A stretch of DNA of 64,000 nt from Paracentrotus lividus (GCA_940671915.1 CALNVZ010000174.1:78451783-78515782), one strand, 5' to 3'. Shown: positions 25,042-37,460, numbered from the stretch's first letter. Program-made: numbers and translations. The notes: a model not told the origin generated them from the letters alone.

Positions 25042-25512
25042 TAGAATAAGTAAGCTTTAATCATTTTATTCGATAACACAAAGCGCCCCCATCTGGTGAC
25101 ATAAGGATATTGAGGTAAAAAAACATACGCCCCCATTTGGTGACATGAGGAAATTGAGTCAAAAAACATATAAATAAAAGTTCTGCGTTGGTTGGACGCA
25201 CTTCGAACTATGAAGGAACGTTCATCCAAAATGCTAAACGATCAAGTAGCGAATGCCCAGCGCTTTCAAAGCGTCTTTATAAGAACGCTGATACACGCAA
25301 CAAATTTTGAACATGTTCAAAATCAAAAATTGACCTCAGCGTTCCTCTGCGTTTCTTTGCGTATACCAACGAAAAGCAAACGCTTTCCCACGTTTGCCAA
25401 GCGATTTTCGAACGACAGTCCGCGCTCATGAACGTGCGCGAAAATGCAATTAACATTCCACGAACGTCGGGCAGTCGTTACTCAATACACACATGTTTGG
25501 CGTTTCCTTATA
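25042..25512. other. Repeat-rich segment with AACGCT/AGCGTT words
   Basis: It contains a direct repeat GCGCCCCCATCTGGTGACAT / ACGCCCCCATTTGGTGACAT (25083, 25127). Many AACG/CGTT words follow, and similar words resume after 26574, suggesting an older element interrupted by the TIR element at 25513-26572. No gene is seen. Confidence 0.4.
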
Positions 25513-26572
25513 CCCCCGTCACACTGAGCTCGTTCCTACTACGTCCTTGCAAATTTTGCCGAACGGGCATAGTCTGTGTGTAACTGAGGTGGACCGTAGT
25601 AATACTTCTTACGATCCGTTTACGAACTTCATGGACTAGCTCGGTCGGATTTCCAAAAAAGTGTTCAAAAAAATCGGGCGCCCATCTCGTCCTAAAATTT
25701 AACGGGGTCGGGGTGGCAAACGTACCTGAAACGAGATAGATGGACGTACTTAACAACGAAATTGCCGTACTTTAAATCGGTTGTAAAGATGTGCTAGGAC
25801 GTCATACAAACGAGCATTGTATATTAATAATTCAAGTTCTAAAATTAACACGTAGTGACAACGTTCTAAACGGGTAGGACTTACTCTGAACGAGAAGGAC
25901 GTACTACGAACATACGTTTCAATTTTTTAACAGAAACGGACATGTCATAATTCCCGTCACACTGAGCTAGTTCTCACTGCGTTCTAGGTTAGTTCTTGGT
26001 GAACGGGCTCTCAATCTGGTTACACACGGACTGAACGTAGTTGCAGACCTTTTAGATCTAGTACGGACCGTTTACAATCTGTTTACGAACTTGGCGAACG
26101 GGCCGAACGGAGAGAGAACGGAAAAGGCATTCCGATTTTTTTGAACATGTTCAAAAAATTTCGTACTGGCTTCAAGTCTAAAATTAAACGTAGTAGTGAC
26201 AACGTTCCTTAAACGGGTAGGACTTACTCCTGAACGAGAAGGACGTACTACGAACGTGGTACCTAACTTTTATCATGCGTGCGCATAGGCACTTTTAGTG
26301 ACCGTTTGGACGTGCTACGAACGGTGTTATAGAATGAACGAGCAGTTTACTCGTTCTGAACTGATAGATAAAACGTATTGTCGGACGCGGTAAAGACGGA
26401 ATTGACGTAACGAGAACTATTTATGAACTGCTCTAGCATCGTATTCAAGAATTTTTTTTCAAAGTTATAAGTTCCAACCCGGACCAAAAGCCCGTTCAGC
26501 TTTATTTTTATTAAAACGGGCCAAAAACGGGCCAAGAACGTTATAGAACGACCTCAGGTGTGACGGCCCCCC
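25513..26572. mobile_element. TA-flanked TIR element, CCCCCGTCACACTGAGCTCGTTC end
   Basis: Left end CCCCCGTCACACTGAGCTCG and right end CGACCTCAGGTGTGACGGCC are inverted and flanked by TA. A second left-end-like unit begins at about 25952 (CCCGTCACACTGAGCTAGTTC) and repeats GTTTACGAACTT and AACGGGTAGGACTTACTC.TGA. No transposase is seen. Confidence 0.65.
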
Positions 26573-27077
26573 TAACGTTCTTTAACACGTCTAAACACGC
26601 TTAGACATAAGTTTGGCATCGCTTGTTCAGTCGTTGCTAAACGCTAGGCAATCGGTTAGTGTGACGCTTAAGCACGGCGCAGTCATCGTTACCCTGACGC
26701 TATTTTCGCTTCTCAGTCGTTTTAGAGCTCATTAAAGATTCCATTTTGGGCAGGGGGAAATGGAGCGTTCTTGAGCGTTATTTTTGGACATTAGTCAAAT
26801 TTCGAAGTTGTGAAAATCTGTGAACGCTAGCCACACGTACCCTCAACGCTCTAGTTTGTGGTGGCCCATACATACCGCACTAGGAGGTCGAGAGGCAAAT
26901 AATGGAAACCTTTGTAAAATAATTATATAAAAAATGGTGGCCTCCTGACGCGCGACGCCCTTGCTGCTTCTAGATGCTGGTATTAGTCTTAAGACCTTGA
27001 AATCTCTCGTCTCAGCCGACCAATATATTGGTTTCACCATTGTGATTGATGGCGTCAACACTGATCAGTGGGCGTTA

Positions 27078-27347
27078 GTGTGGTATCTCACTTCGCGGAA
27101 AAAAAAATTGAAATTGAAACAGATTTGCCAGCATGGCATTGTCTCCTCTTTTTGCGCGACGAAATCTTTTGTCCCACATACAAAAAGTTACGTGGCACAA
27201 AAGACGGATTAGCCAGCATGGCATTGTACTAGATCTGTCTCCTGTGGCACAGAAAAATCCGTCGCGGAGACAGAGGAGGCAGATCTAGTGCAATGCCATG
27301 CTGGCAAATCTGTCTCAATTTTGTTTCCGCAAAGTGAGATACCACCC
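27078..27347. mobile_element. Harbinger-like MITE, copy 2, with exact TTA duplication
   Basis: Ends GTGTGGTATCTCACTTCGCG and GCAAAGTGAGATACCACCC are inverted and flanked by TTA on both sides (27075-27077, 27348-27350). The matching site in locus C (about 40151-40170) reads GTGGGTGTTACGCGTCAT without the element and with a single TTA, so this is a clean filled/empty pair. The interior holds inner inverted words GGCATTGTCTCCTC and GCCAGCATGGCATTG. Confidence 0.85.
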
Positions 27348-27631
27348 TTACGCGTCATTATTATTATAATCATCCGTTCAAAAGATTACCTTGTACACCT
27401 CTCGACCTTGTTGACACAGTTCGAAAATTTCCTATAATACAAAATTTTAATAGTGACAACCACATGACGACTTAAGGAGACGAAAAGACAGGTTAAATGA
27501 TGTCAATACGATTTTTTTTTTGAAAATCGGAAAAAAGTCGAATTATTCTGGATACGAAGACTAAATCCAAGTTGTTGGAACTTGATGGAAATTTGGTTTT
27601 ATTTATGACAGAAAATGAGTGATTGTTTTAT

Positions 27632-27891
27632 AGTGGCGGATCCAGGATTTCATGAGAGGGGGCCCAAATTGGAAATTGAAAGTGGAGACTTTGCTACACC
27701 AAAATTTTGTTCCCATCACATCGGGTGAGCAAGGTACATAAAAAAAAAAAAAATTAACGCCAAGCTGGCCGTAGGATAATTTATTTTTAAATTTATTTTC
27801 AATTTTTAAAATATTTTATTTATTTATTTTTTTGTTGCTGGGGGGATGGGGGCCGGGGCCCCTCCCACGGCCCCTCCTGGATCTGCGCCTA
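27632..27891. mobile_element. MITE with GGCGGATCCAGGA ends (locus B copy)
   Basis: AGTGGCGGATCCAGGA on the left and TCCTGGATCTGCGCCTA on the right form inverted ends. The interior is G- and T-rich. The same element is at 40443-40699 in locus C, so it was present before the B/C duplication. Confidence 0.7.
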
Positions 27892-28599
27892 TGAAAAGTC
27901 GGCTAGTCGACGTATTGCAATACAAAAAGACAAGAAGACAATGTTGTCATAGTTTTTGGAACTAGTTGATTTATTTTGGACGAAAAGACAATAAGACGCG
28001 GAATTTTTGCATCTCAGCTAAGGCTGACTATCAAGACAAATACTAGGCAGGAAGAAAAGTGTCATAAACTTCTTTTCCCAAACAAGTCGAAATGCCGTGT
28101 TTCATCAGATCGTCATCTTTTCTTATAGGTCCAGGATATTTGACATCGCGAGTTCCAATATTACTCATCATCTTGTCTTTTTGTCCCAATTACGTTGACA
28201 CTCGGAGTTTCAACAACTCAACCTCTTTTCTTTTCGTGCTGATGAACATGACGAAGATTACTTGACGAGATCCAAGATATTGGATTCTCCCTATCTCCCC
28301 TTCTTTCTCTCTCTCTCTATATATAAATATATCTTCTTCTACAAGACTGGTGTTGGTTGCTGCCAACCACAATATTGTGCAAATAATTGTATAATAGTGT
28401 TCGCAGGGGCGACGATTTCTTTTTATTAAGATCCCGGGATCATCGACCCCTTATATTCCTGCATGACGTTACATCATGAAGTACCTCATTATTCCCAAAG
28501 TACGTACAGCTTGAGTGATGCTAAATATGAGGTTTATTATGTTCTTTTTTTTTTCAATTTCATTCTTTTTGTCATGCAGGATATCGACGCTCACCTCGC

Positions 28600-28895
28600 G
28601 TCCGCGTCTACGGCTACGGCTCCGGCTCCAGATATGGCTCCGACAACTCCACCTCCGGCTCCAGATATGGCTCCCGCAACTCCGCCAACTCCACCTCCGG
28701 CTCCAGATATGGCTCCGGCAACTCCGACAACTCCACCTCCGGCTCCAGATATGGCTCTGGCAACTGGGAAAACTCCCTGTTCGGTTACAGACATGGCTCC
28801 GGCAATTCTGGCAACTCCGAAAACTCCCTGTTCGGTTCCAGACATGGCTCCGGCAATTCCGGCAACTCCGACAACTCCCCCTCCGGCTCCAACTC
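28600..28895 (+). repeat. In-frame coding minisatellite, GSRYGSGNSDNSTS units
   Basis: Six units of 11, 14, 14, 14, 17 and 17 residues, each starting GSRYGS, GYRHGS or GSRHGS and ending NSTS, NSLF or NSPS, fill the ectodomain of locus B exon 2. Gene C has one unit at this place (about 47307-47348). All unit lengths are multiples of three bases, so the reading frame into the membrane helix is kept. Confidence 0.85.
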
Positions 28896-29142
28896 GGCTA
28901 ACCTGGCCTTCAATATAACATTTGGTGTAGTGGGAGCTATCATTGTCCTTGCCGGGATCATCTTCCCATGTTACATATGTCGCCAACATGATGAAATCGA
29001 AGAACATAGCGCTGATGCTTCTGCCACTGAAGATAAGTCCAATCAAGGCAAAACTGCCACCATCACCACAAATGACCACGCACCTCAGGGCCTGCAACAT
29101 ACTACCCATCCAGATTATGGAGCAACTTCTAAAGAAAAATAA

Positions 29143-30639
29143 GGCATCACTATACCAGTCGGAGATGACACCACTCAGTTACAGTGAGGTCGTTAATGCA
29201 CCAGGAAACACTTATCCGACGAAGGATGCTGCTTATGAAAATAAAGGGATGGAGTAGCTACAGGATAATAATAGTAATGATAAATAATGATATAGGATTT
29301 CCCGGTCATATTTGGAAGTTCGTCAGGAAAATTGCTGATTTTTAAACCTCTAATGCATTTCGGACGAATTTGACTGCTAGAAGTGTGAAATCGAAAAGAG
29401 AGTTAAGAATTGACCTGAAAACTAATTTGTAGTTTCAGAGCACGTCATAATGTCTTCTCGTAAAGTAGATTCATGAACTGTAGCTAGCAGAAGAGCGTAA
29501 TAGTTTTCGCATATATGATACATGAAGACTGTATAGTATAGATTTTCCCGGTCAAGTTTAAACTCTCTCCGATCAATTTGACATTTCTTACAAGCACTTT
29601 CGTCCGAAATGTGATCGCGATTAAAAAATCTAAACGTTAATTCAATTGACCGATAGCTCCGCTCCATGAGGTATCGTTTAAATTGAATGAACATAAAGGA
29701 CTTCGATTGCAAAGAGTTTAGACTTGACCGGGAAAACCTATATTAAGTAGAGGAGATGTTTTGTGTTATTGAATAAAACACACCAGGGAGATCTTCCTGG
29801 ACTGTCCGGTTCCAATTAACCAAGAAGAAGATTGAAGTACTTTTACATTTTACTTTTACATTTTACTTTTACATTTCGCCATATTCAACTTGATAACGTA
29901 AAAAAAATATTACTTAGTAACGGGCTTACGATAAAAATATTGTATCTTTACATTACATGACTATAAGTCATGTAAGTGTGAATGGATGTACACTCACTAT
30001 TCACTGGTATTGCAACATAGCTTAAATGCTATATTTTTCAAGTTTACAAGTCTTTTATATGTTGTCATATTTCATTCACGCCAGAAATTTGCCGAATATT
30101 TTTGTATATTCTGAAAGAGGAGACTTGTTTTTTTTATTCCTGAGCATGCAGATGACAAGATCAGGACAATTTTTTTAACAAAGGGACCACAAGAGAACAA
30201 AGGCCCCAAAAAATGAAATTTTAAGAGGTTGGGATTATCAGTGAACAAAATTATTAAGGAGTCATCATATTTCTCCGCAAACTGTTTACATATTTCCATT
30301 ATCATTGTGGCAAATTGATAATGGCAAAAAGGTAGCATTACAATGGCAGACATAAGGGGCAACATCAGGAGAAGATAAATTTATTTCTGTCGTTGCCAAG
30401 GAAAATTTAGTCCCGTGTTGCAATGACGATTTAATGCAAGTTTATGCCATCGAATGCCCAAATTACAGCTAAGTTTTTGTAATAAATATAATGTAGTTTA
30501 CAAAAGCAATCGAAATTTTACAACTTCTATTACATTTTGTTGGATATTTTCGACCTCTAAATTTTGCATGTATTAGCAACGACGTAAAATAATGGTTTCT
30601 TCTCTGCGTGGTGTTTCTTTCATCAAATTGATTTTTAAT
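29143..30639. other. Locus B 3' flank
   Basis: Up to about 29990 this matches the 3' flank of gene C (47728-49190, which carries an extra TTAA-flanked MITE). A conserved ATTGAATAAAACACACCAGG (AATAAA at 29772) is a candidate poly(A) signal in both copies. A 13-bp tandem repeat, ACTTTTACATTTT, occurs three times near 29838-29876. No further gene is seen. Confidence 0.55.
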
Positions 30640-31075
30640 AGTAGTATTTTAATAATCAATAAAATGTATAAATCTAAATCACTTTTCCTATTCGTTCCCA
30701 TGCCACTAAATCTTATTGATTTGATTTGATTTGATTGGTACGCATTCCACAAAATACAAAATACCATTTCATAAAACCAGCAAAATAAAGTATGTTGACA
30801 TGGTTGTATGTTGACATACAACAACAATCGTGGCAAAATAAAGCGTAAGTTTAACAAATTGAGGAACTTTTTAAAAGGTAAGCTTGTACATTCAGTACCT
30901 CATTTGGAAGCTTGATGAAACGGGTTACATGACAGACAGTTACAAGAGTACAAAGTCACATGATCGTTTTTTGTCAAAATTATCCCATTTAAGAAAAAAA
31001 CTAGGAATTTAAGATCGATTTTTAAAACCGTCGCGACACTTTTAGGAACAATCAAATTCTAATTTAAAAGCTGCC
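30640..31075. repeat. Duplicated block X1 (paired with 53390-53797)
   Basis: Close match to 53390-53797. Shared text includes AATCACTTTTCCTAT, GGAAGCTTGATGAAACGGG and ACAAGAGTACAAAGTCACAT, ending at AATTTAAAAGCTGC. Here X follows locus B; the second copy lies just before gene D. This shows the tandem unit boundaries. Confidence 0.8.
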
Positions 31076-31104
31076 TGAAGGCCATCAAGGCAGCAGGCTC
31101 TATA

Positions 31105-31711
31105 CACTGTTAGAACGCGGTTTAAAAATTTCGCTGGTTAAAAAAAATGTTGGTTTAAAAGTTAAACATTTTCGTTTGATATTTAAACATTGTTGTTTAA
31201 AACCGGTAAAGCGAGGTTTTATAGCCTTAAAAAGGACCTGTTTAGAGATTACAGTTTAGATATTAAACAGTTTTGTTTAAACAGGCCGATGCAAATGTCA
31301 CGTGATATAGTCATGGGCTAATGGCATCAATCGTTATATACTTGCAAGGTAAAATCGGTGCAACATTTCAATCATGGCGAAGGACTTATGCCTCACACAT
31401 TAAATCAGTGTATGTACGATGTGGTGGCTCATTGGAATAGAGCGTCATGCCTTATAATCGAAGGTCGTGAGTTCGATACCCGGCCGCGTTAACCAAACGT
31501 TGGAGACGTTTTTACTTTTGGAGAGAGCGTTTAAACAATACTGTTTTTATTTAACAACCATTAAACAACAGTTGTTTTAAACTTTTAAAAACAAGCGTGT
31601 TAAAGTTTAAACAGTTGCAGGTTGTTTAATTTTCAAACAACGCTGTGCGATTCGCCGGTTAACACCGCAGTGTTTAGATTTTAAACAACTTGTTTAATTT
31701 TTCTAACAGTG
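31105..31711. mobile_element. TIR element with CACTGTTAGAA ends and GTTTAAAC words
   Basis: Left end CACTGTTAGAACGCGGTTTAA and right end TTTAATTTTTCTAACAGTG are inverted. The interior repeats TTTAAACA/TGTTTAAA words in both orientations on each side of a tRNA-like segment (31425-31497). There is no coding capacity. Confidence 0.7.
31425..31497 (+). other. tRNA-derived segment (A and B box-like)
   Basis: GTGGCTCATTGGAATAGAGC resembles a tRNA D-arm/A box, and GGTCGTGAGTTCGATACCC resembles a T-arm/B box, at normal spacing. No good acceptor or anticodon stem forms, so this is not a functional tRNA. It may be a SINE head captured in the element. Confidence 0.4.
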
Positions 31712-34700
31712 TTAGGCCATAATGCCTGATCCCCGTTCCAATCACACATTTAGTGCTTCTTAATTGGGCTTTTTTATCAAGGTATCTCTATTGATAATTA
31801 TTGCAATGCAGCTTTCTGGAAGTCTCGAAATTCTTTTATCTCGCGTACTGTTGTCACTTTTTTGTTTTTTTTTCAGAATGAAGTTGGCTTTGGATTGACC
31901 AGCATTGATGATAATATGCTTTCAGGAAAAAAATGAAGAAATTTGTATGGAAATGATCCTGCATAACCCAAATCAATTTTCACCAATTTATCTCTCATTT
32001 ATTAGCCATTCAAAGTCTCTATTACAGTATAATGTATAGGCCACATTCATGAGTTGGGTGAAAATGCGTTACATGTCCAAAAAATCGTAGAAATGTACAT
32101 TGTCACAAATCAAACATCTCTAGTTTCTATAGTAAAGTCAGACATGTATAAAAGTATATATGATATTGAAAGCAGAGATTGAAAGTAGGATAGATTAACA
32201 TATTTTGTGCTGTATAAGGTGTTCATAAAAGCTATTACAGAGTTACAGAAAATGGTTTGAAAAACTTCACAATTTTACCGGCGAAAATTTCTTATCTTTT
32301 CACCAAATGAAATGAATCATAGTGGATTGTGTAAATAAGACGCTGTACTTCTAAAAAATATAAACTTGTAATACAAAATTTATTTTTCTAACCGCGCTAC
32401 AGGGTGTCAAAAACGAAGAAAAAATAGTGCAAAAAAGGGCATAAATCCTGTCTAATTACACTTGGATTCAACTCAAACGAAGTTTATTGCAAGTAATATG
32501 TTTCGACTTAAATTGTGTATTTATATGCATGCAAGAAAATGGCGAAAAATGATCAATATATGTTATAAAAATTGCATGTTGACAATTTTTGATGCCTGCA
32601 ATGCATTGTCTATGAGATAATGTGTGCATTAAGTAGGTTTTAATTGATTAATTAATTGATTGAATTAATTTAAAAAATCTTCTTCACATTTATCTAAAAC
32701 CAATAAATTCCCAGAGAATGATTATAATCACTCAACCATAAGACCAATTGGCTGCAAAGATATAACGCAGCAAACAATAAGAAAGTAACCAAAATGGGAT
32801 TCCCTAATGCTTAACACGTGCCTCACCGTAGGATCCTCCACCGTAGGATCCTCCACCCTGACCCTTTTCCACTAAAAGTATCTTTGTATTAAAACTGTGA
32901 GCATAAAGAAGCTGAAACTTCAACAACATGTAGCCTGATAAATTATCTACAATATGAATTATGCACAGCTTTGACTGTACATCATTTCATGCTATGTGAA
33001 AAAAATTGATAATTTTCCCTCCAAAATGTAACGGCCTCCACCCTTTTACATACCCCAACTGTGACACATGGCCATAATTATTTCCATCATATTTGACTTT
33101 ATTTGACCTTTAACACTAAGATTTGACATCGAAGTCATAAAGCAACATTTGCTAATGGATTATACGCATACATTAACCCCTATATCATGTATATGCATGT
33201 TTTATACTTTAACATGCGATCTATAGTCTGATAGTGAAAGTTAGTTTCATCATCTAGCATGGCGGCCATTTTTAATTTATGCTAATTATGCACATTGTTC
33301 AAGGTCATATCAATTCTACTCCACGTGAAAGTAAACCTAACGTATGACATAAATCTTAACATAAGACGCGTCATTATTTGAGGAGGGAAACGCAACATTA
33401 CATTCATGATAGTGGATAATACAAACTGAGCGGCGCAGAAAATTATACGGCTTCTACATTAATGTCAACAAAACCGCGCTATAACGGCGGGAAGCGACCG
33501 ACTGACAAATGCATGCAATTATTACTTAGCGTACAAAAACTCGCCTAAGAAAACTTCCCTGTGGTAAAATGGTCTGGTCAGTCGATCCGTTCGAGCTAAT
33601 TTCTCATGGACATGAAATAAATAATTGAACTTTATCATAGTTTTCGTAGGTAGATGCTTCAGACCAGATTGGGGAAAATACATTTTGGCAAGCCTATAAC
33701 ACCATTGTTGTTGTAGATCTTTATTTCACATAAGATGATGTTCCAACGATATTGATATAAATAGGATCTTGTCTACATTGCGAAGACGCCGTCCACATGC
33801 GATATGCATGTGATATGCGGAAATATTGACCATCGAGTAAGATTCGTTGTGACAATGTTCAATAGTGACAGGACTTTTTTTTAACCAATCGAATGAATTT
33901 ACCATCTCTGGAAAGGTGAGAATTCAAGCTTTAAAAAGGCTTGATCATTAAGCTGTTTATATAATTATGCGTTATCCAGGAAGATAATTATGTGCGTATG
34001 AGCTATTTTGAGAGCAAAATTTTGCCCTATTGTACAGGAATTTGATCTGATTAGGATTTCGAATTGACACAAGTGACAGGACTTTTTTTCCCTTTGCAGT
34101 AAGTTATTCCATATTTTTGAAAAAAAAGACTCTTAACGTAATTATTCAAGTTGATCATTTTCTTTGAAAAGGTAGTTGCTCGCCATAATCAGAAAACAAA
34201 GTGAAAAAACTGTGCAAAACAAAATGTCTATGGCAGCGTTTGATTTGCGTAGAGTGATAGCGCCCTCTTCCTCTTAAGTTTACAACTAGAATTGATATGG
34301 TCCATTTGGCAACCAAGCTTAAATTGTTTTAGAACCACAAGAGATGTCGCCTGCTCTTATCTACATGTAATTAGCCATTCAAAATCTTATATTCACAATA
34401 TAATCAAAATAAATAATGAATTTCCCTATATCTGACCTTTATTTGACCTTTAACTCATAAAATTGACATCCAGTCGTACAAGTAACATCTGCAATGGGTT
34501 ATATGCATAAAGTAACCCGTATACGCATGTTTTATACTTCAAAATGCGATCTTTAGTTAAAAAGTTAAGTTTCATCATCTAGCATGGCGGCCATTTTGAA
34601 TTTATGCTAAGTATGCAAATTGCTCAAGGTTGCCCGTTTGGCAACCAAGCTAAAATCGTTTTAGAACCACATGAGATCACAAATCAGCAAAAAAAAAACT

Positions 34701-34804
34701 TCAGTCGAAACAACAATAGGTTCATAAAATTTCAAACGGACTAGAATGTAAACCTTCTCAGATGATGTTCAGAAGTTTATAAAACTCACTTTTTATTGAC
34801 GTTT
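31712..34804. other. Spacer between loci B and C with direct repeats
   Basis: No gene is recognised. Two diverged direct copies of about 220 bp are at 33085-33315 and 34425-34640 (shared: TTTATTTGACCTTTAAC, GCATGTTTTATACTT, CATCATCTAGCATGGCGGCC). A second short pair is GGCAACCAAGCTTAAATTGT at about 34308 and its variant at 34637. GTGACAGGACTTTTTTT occurs at about 33866 and 34070. CCGTAGGATCCTCCA is doubled at 32826. Confidence 0.5.
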
Positions 34805-35588
34805 TCTTTTTTTTAACGACATTGTGTTATTAATCTTTTTGACGAATTAAGATTCTCCTAGGATCGAAAGCTCGGGCTCTAATTGACTCAATAATATAAT
34901 CTTATACATTGTTTAATCACAGTTCCCCAAAGATAAATTTTAACGATTGTAAGGAGACTTGCTGTAAGTGGGACTTTCATATTTGTGTGTGGATTTTTTT
35001 AAAAAACAACCAAAGAATGAACGTTTAGAACATGAAAATGGATAATGCATGCAAAGCTAAAATGGCGGCTGGCAGAAGAGTATTAGACTTTTTTTCGTAC
35101 ATTAACGTCATATAAACTATACGCCCTTGTGTCAGCTGCATATTTTTGGGGTAGTGGTAAGATTATGTGTTTTGTGTAATTGACTGAGAAGACATTCATT
35201 TAGAATTAAAGTAATTGTTGAGATGCTAGTGGTAGAGATTAATGTTGTAAAACTTCAAATTTTATTGATGTATAGATATGTACATAATTATGTTTATCTA
35301 TTGATAAAAAGTACTCGGGTCTATTGTAGCTTAGTTTCGTGTAAAAATATTTTTTTTTACTCACTCGGTATATTATATAAGCTTACACAAGTATACTAGT
35401 GGAATGCAACATATTGGATTATAATACATGTATATAATCCCTCCGTAAAAATGAAATTCTCATATTTGCTTAACTTTGTTTTGTTTAGGATTTTGATTAT
35501 TAAAAAATATAAATAAATTTCCCAATTATCCACCACCCCACAACAAAATGTACATAAATATGACTCCCGTTTTACATGTACAGACTAA

Positions 35589-35870
35589 GGGTGGTATCTC
35601 ACTTTGCGGAAACTACTTTGAAACAACTTTACGACAGATTTGAAACAAATTTGAGACGGATTTGAAACAACTTCGAGAGACGGATTTCGGAGACGTCGCG
35701 GAGACGTCTCCGAGACGTTTCACGAGTCGCGGAGACTTCTTTGAGACGGTTCTTTGAAACTGGGTTGAGTTGTCGCGGAGACGTCTCTGAGACTTCTCCT
35801 AAGTTTCGGAGACATCTCTAATACTTTTTATCCATCGCTGAGACGTCTCCGCGAAGTGAGATACCATCCT
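35589..35870. mobile_element. Harbinger-like MITE, copy 3
   Basis: Ends GGGTGGTATCTCACTTTGCG and CGCGAAGTGAGATACCATCC are inverted. The interior repeats GAGACGG and GTCGCGGAGACGTC. This is the orthologous position to 8839-9087 in block Y1, so the element predates the duplication. Confidence 0.75.
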
Positions 35871-36911
35871 TTCGGCCAGCGATTTCCCCCCCCCCCAAAA
35901 AAAAAAAAAAAAAAAAAAATTATAGGCCTAGTGTCTAATTGTACACTTTAACAGAAGACTGATCATTATAATGCTGATTTAGCCATTCACAGCAGGTATT
36001 TTCATCACACTACTATATTATAGTCTTTCCAGAAGTTAATCATTTATTATTTTATTTAAATATTTCAAATATTCCCTAAATCTTCCAATCAACAATCATA
36101 TCAATTTCCATTTTATATCATTTTGCAACTAATAATAAACTATCAAATTCAACGTGACATCTCTTAATGAAATTTGTAATAATGTAAAAGAAAGTTCAAG
36201 TTCAAGTATGTTTGCCCAATATGTACTCGATTTGTACTGTTTACTAGTTGTATTAACTTGTTGAGAGTATTGTGTTTATACATGTATTTGCATTATTGTC
36301 AAAATGGTTCTTTCATCAAGTGTGCCCATCATGTACCAAATATGATTTATGTATAGAATATGATTATAACAATTAAATGATATATCAAACAAACAGAAAT
36401 AAATTTGAATGTGTGTTGGCTTAACATCTTTTATCGCATCATAATTATGATATACCCATATATTCCTTCTTAAAACCATTTATGAATGGTCGTTGTTTGG
36501 TTTTTATAATGACAACCAGTCAAAGTTTTGACTTCAAATTGATTAGTTGTATAATCAATATAAATTCTAAATTCATATTTATCGCATCCATTCACTTAGA
36601 TATACCTCCCATTAATGATCTGCCTCTGAGTCTCTCTTTCTCTCTCTCTCTCTCTCTCCCCCTCTCTCTCTCTCTCTCTCTCTCACTATTTCTCACTATT
36701 TCTACTTCTTTCACTCACTGTCTGTCTGTCTGTCTCTCTACGTCTGGTTTCTCTCTCTCTCTCTGCTCTCTTATCTGGCATCCCCTTTCCCAACGAAGCG
36801 CGGGGGGGGGGGGGGGGGAGATTCGGGGGCACCCACTGGTCTACCGGGACCACCCCTTGCCCATACGTGTACATCATAATATTCTTGTAACCAGCTGTTA
36901 GTGACAAAGTG

Positions 36912-36921
36912 GGGAAATCCC
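36912..36921 (+). promoter_or_regulatory. Candidate kappa-B site, gene C
   Basis: GGGAAATCCC, identical to the sites upstream of B (10058) and D (54019). It lies about 670 bp upstream of the gene C start codon and about 530 bp upstream of the CATAAAAG motif. Function is inferred from motif match and conservation. Confidence 0.5.
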
Positions 36922-37449
36922 AAATATCTCAGTTCTGTTCAATACTCGATATACGCGATATTCCTCTGTCATTTTCAACAACAAAACAACATATGTCGCT
37001 TTCCTATGGGATCGGCTATGTATAGGACTACAGGTTCAGCCTGCAGAGCTCGTAGAAATAATAGACTTGTAACACCGCGAATAATAGAAGATAAAAAAAA
37101 TCTATAAAAACCGTCAAATGAAGAACTTGGTTCCAAAAGGTATTACATCCATCTTTGACGTTATCTAGACGAACGCACTTGTTTACAATATTTTTGTACC
37201 TGCATCTATTGAAACTGTTTTTAGAAAGTACATTTTATGATGGTCGCTTTCAATATCAAAGTATTATACTTTTGTTAAAAGAAAGGTACCTACCTGAATA
37301 ATGATGTGATATAAATGAATGTCATTTCATTATCAAATGATGTAGAACCTTTTGAAACAAATACTAAAAAATAGATATTAAATAGGTCAATATTATCATC
37401 GGGATTGTCTTTTTTTTCTTCTCTGATGAGGAATGGGTCTGAGTATCCT

Positions 37450-37460
37450 CATAAAAGGCG
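37450..37460 (+). promoter_or_regulatory. Candidate TATA-type core promoter, gene C
   Basis: CATAAAAGGCG, 132 bp upstream of the gene C ATG, is identical to the motif upstream of gene D and nearly so at locus B. A transcription start about 25-30 bp downstream would give a 5' UTR of about 100 nt. Confidence 0.5.

Larger units (their letters stand above)
20932..29142 (+). pseudogene. Locus B: broken paralogue of the PPSY membrane protein family
   Basis: Exon 1 remnant (20932-21078) aligns to exon 1 of gene C but has an insertion of about 10 bp and many 1-2-base insertions; its ATG frame hits TAG after seven codons. The donor GAG/GTAAG and the start of the intron are still recognisable. Exon 2 starts at 28580 (acceptor ATGCAG) and stays open through an expanded Ser/Gly/Arg/Tyr-rich ectodomain (about 110 residues), a transmembrane helix (ITFGVVGAIIVLAGIIFPCY) and part of the tail. 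It stops at 29140-29142 because 8 nt present in gene C are missing. The lost tail continues out of frame to 29257, and its PPSY has become PLSY. The promoter is displaced as well. I consider it a pseudogene, though exon 2 could still be used by an upstream exon 1 of matching phase. Confidence 0.8.
34805..37353 (+). repeat. Segmental duplication block Y2, 5' flank of gene C
   Basis: Paralogue of 7775-10503. It keeps the Harbinger-like MITE (about 35589-35870), a CT microsatellite (36625-36780), a C/G homopolymer region, and the kappa-B block (36896-37180). It runs without interruption into the gene C promoter. No coding sequence is supported; open frames here match those in Y1 only because the DNA is duplicated. 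Confidence 0.85.

Noticed and set aside
28463..28918. Pro/Ala-rich plus-strand frames over exon 2 of locus B
   Set aside because: They are alternative frames of the same repeat. The frame continuous with the acceptor, helix and gene C homology is the real one.
28591..29109. 172-codon minus-strand frame with Gly/Ala repeats
   Set aside because: It is antisense to the repetitive exon 2 of locus B; its repeats mirror the coding minisatellite.
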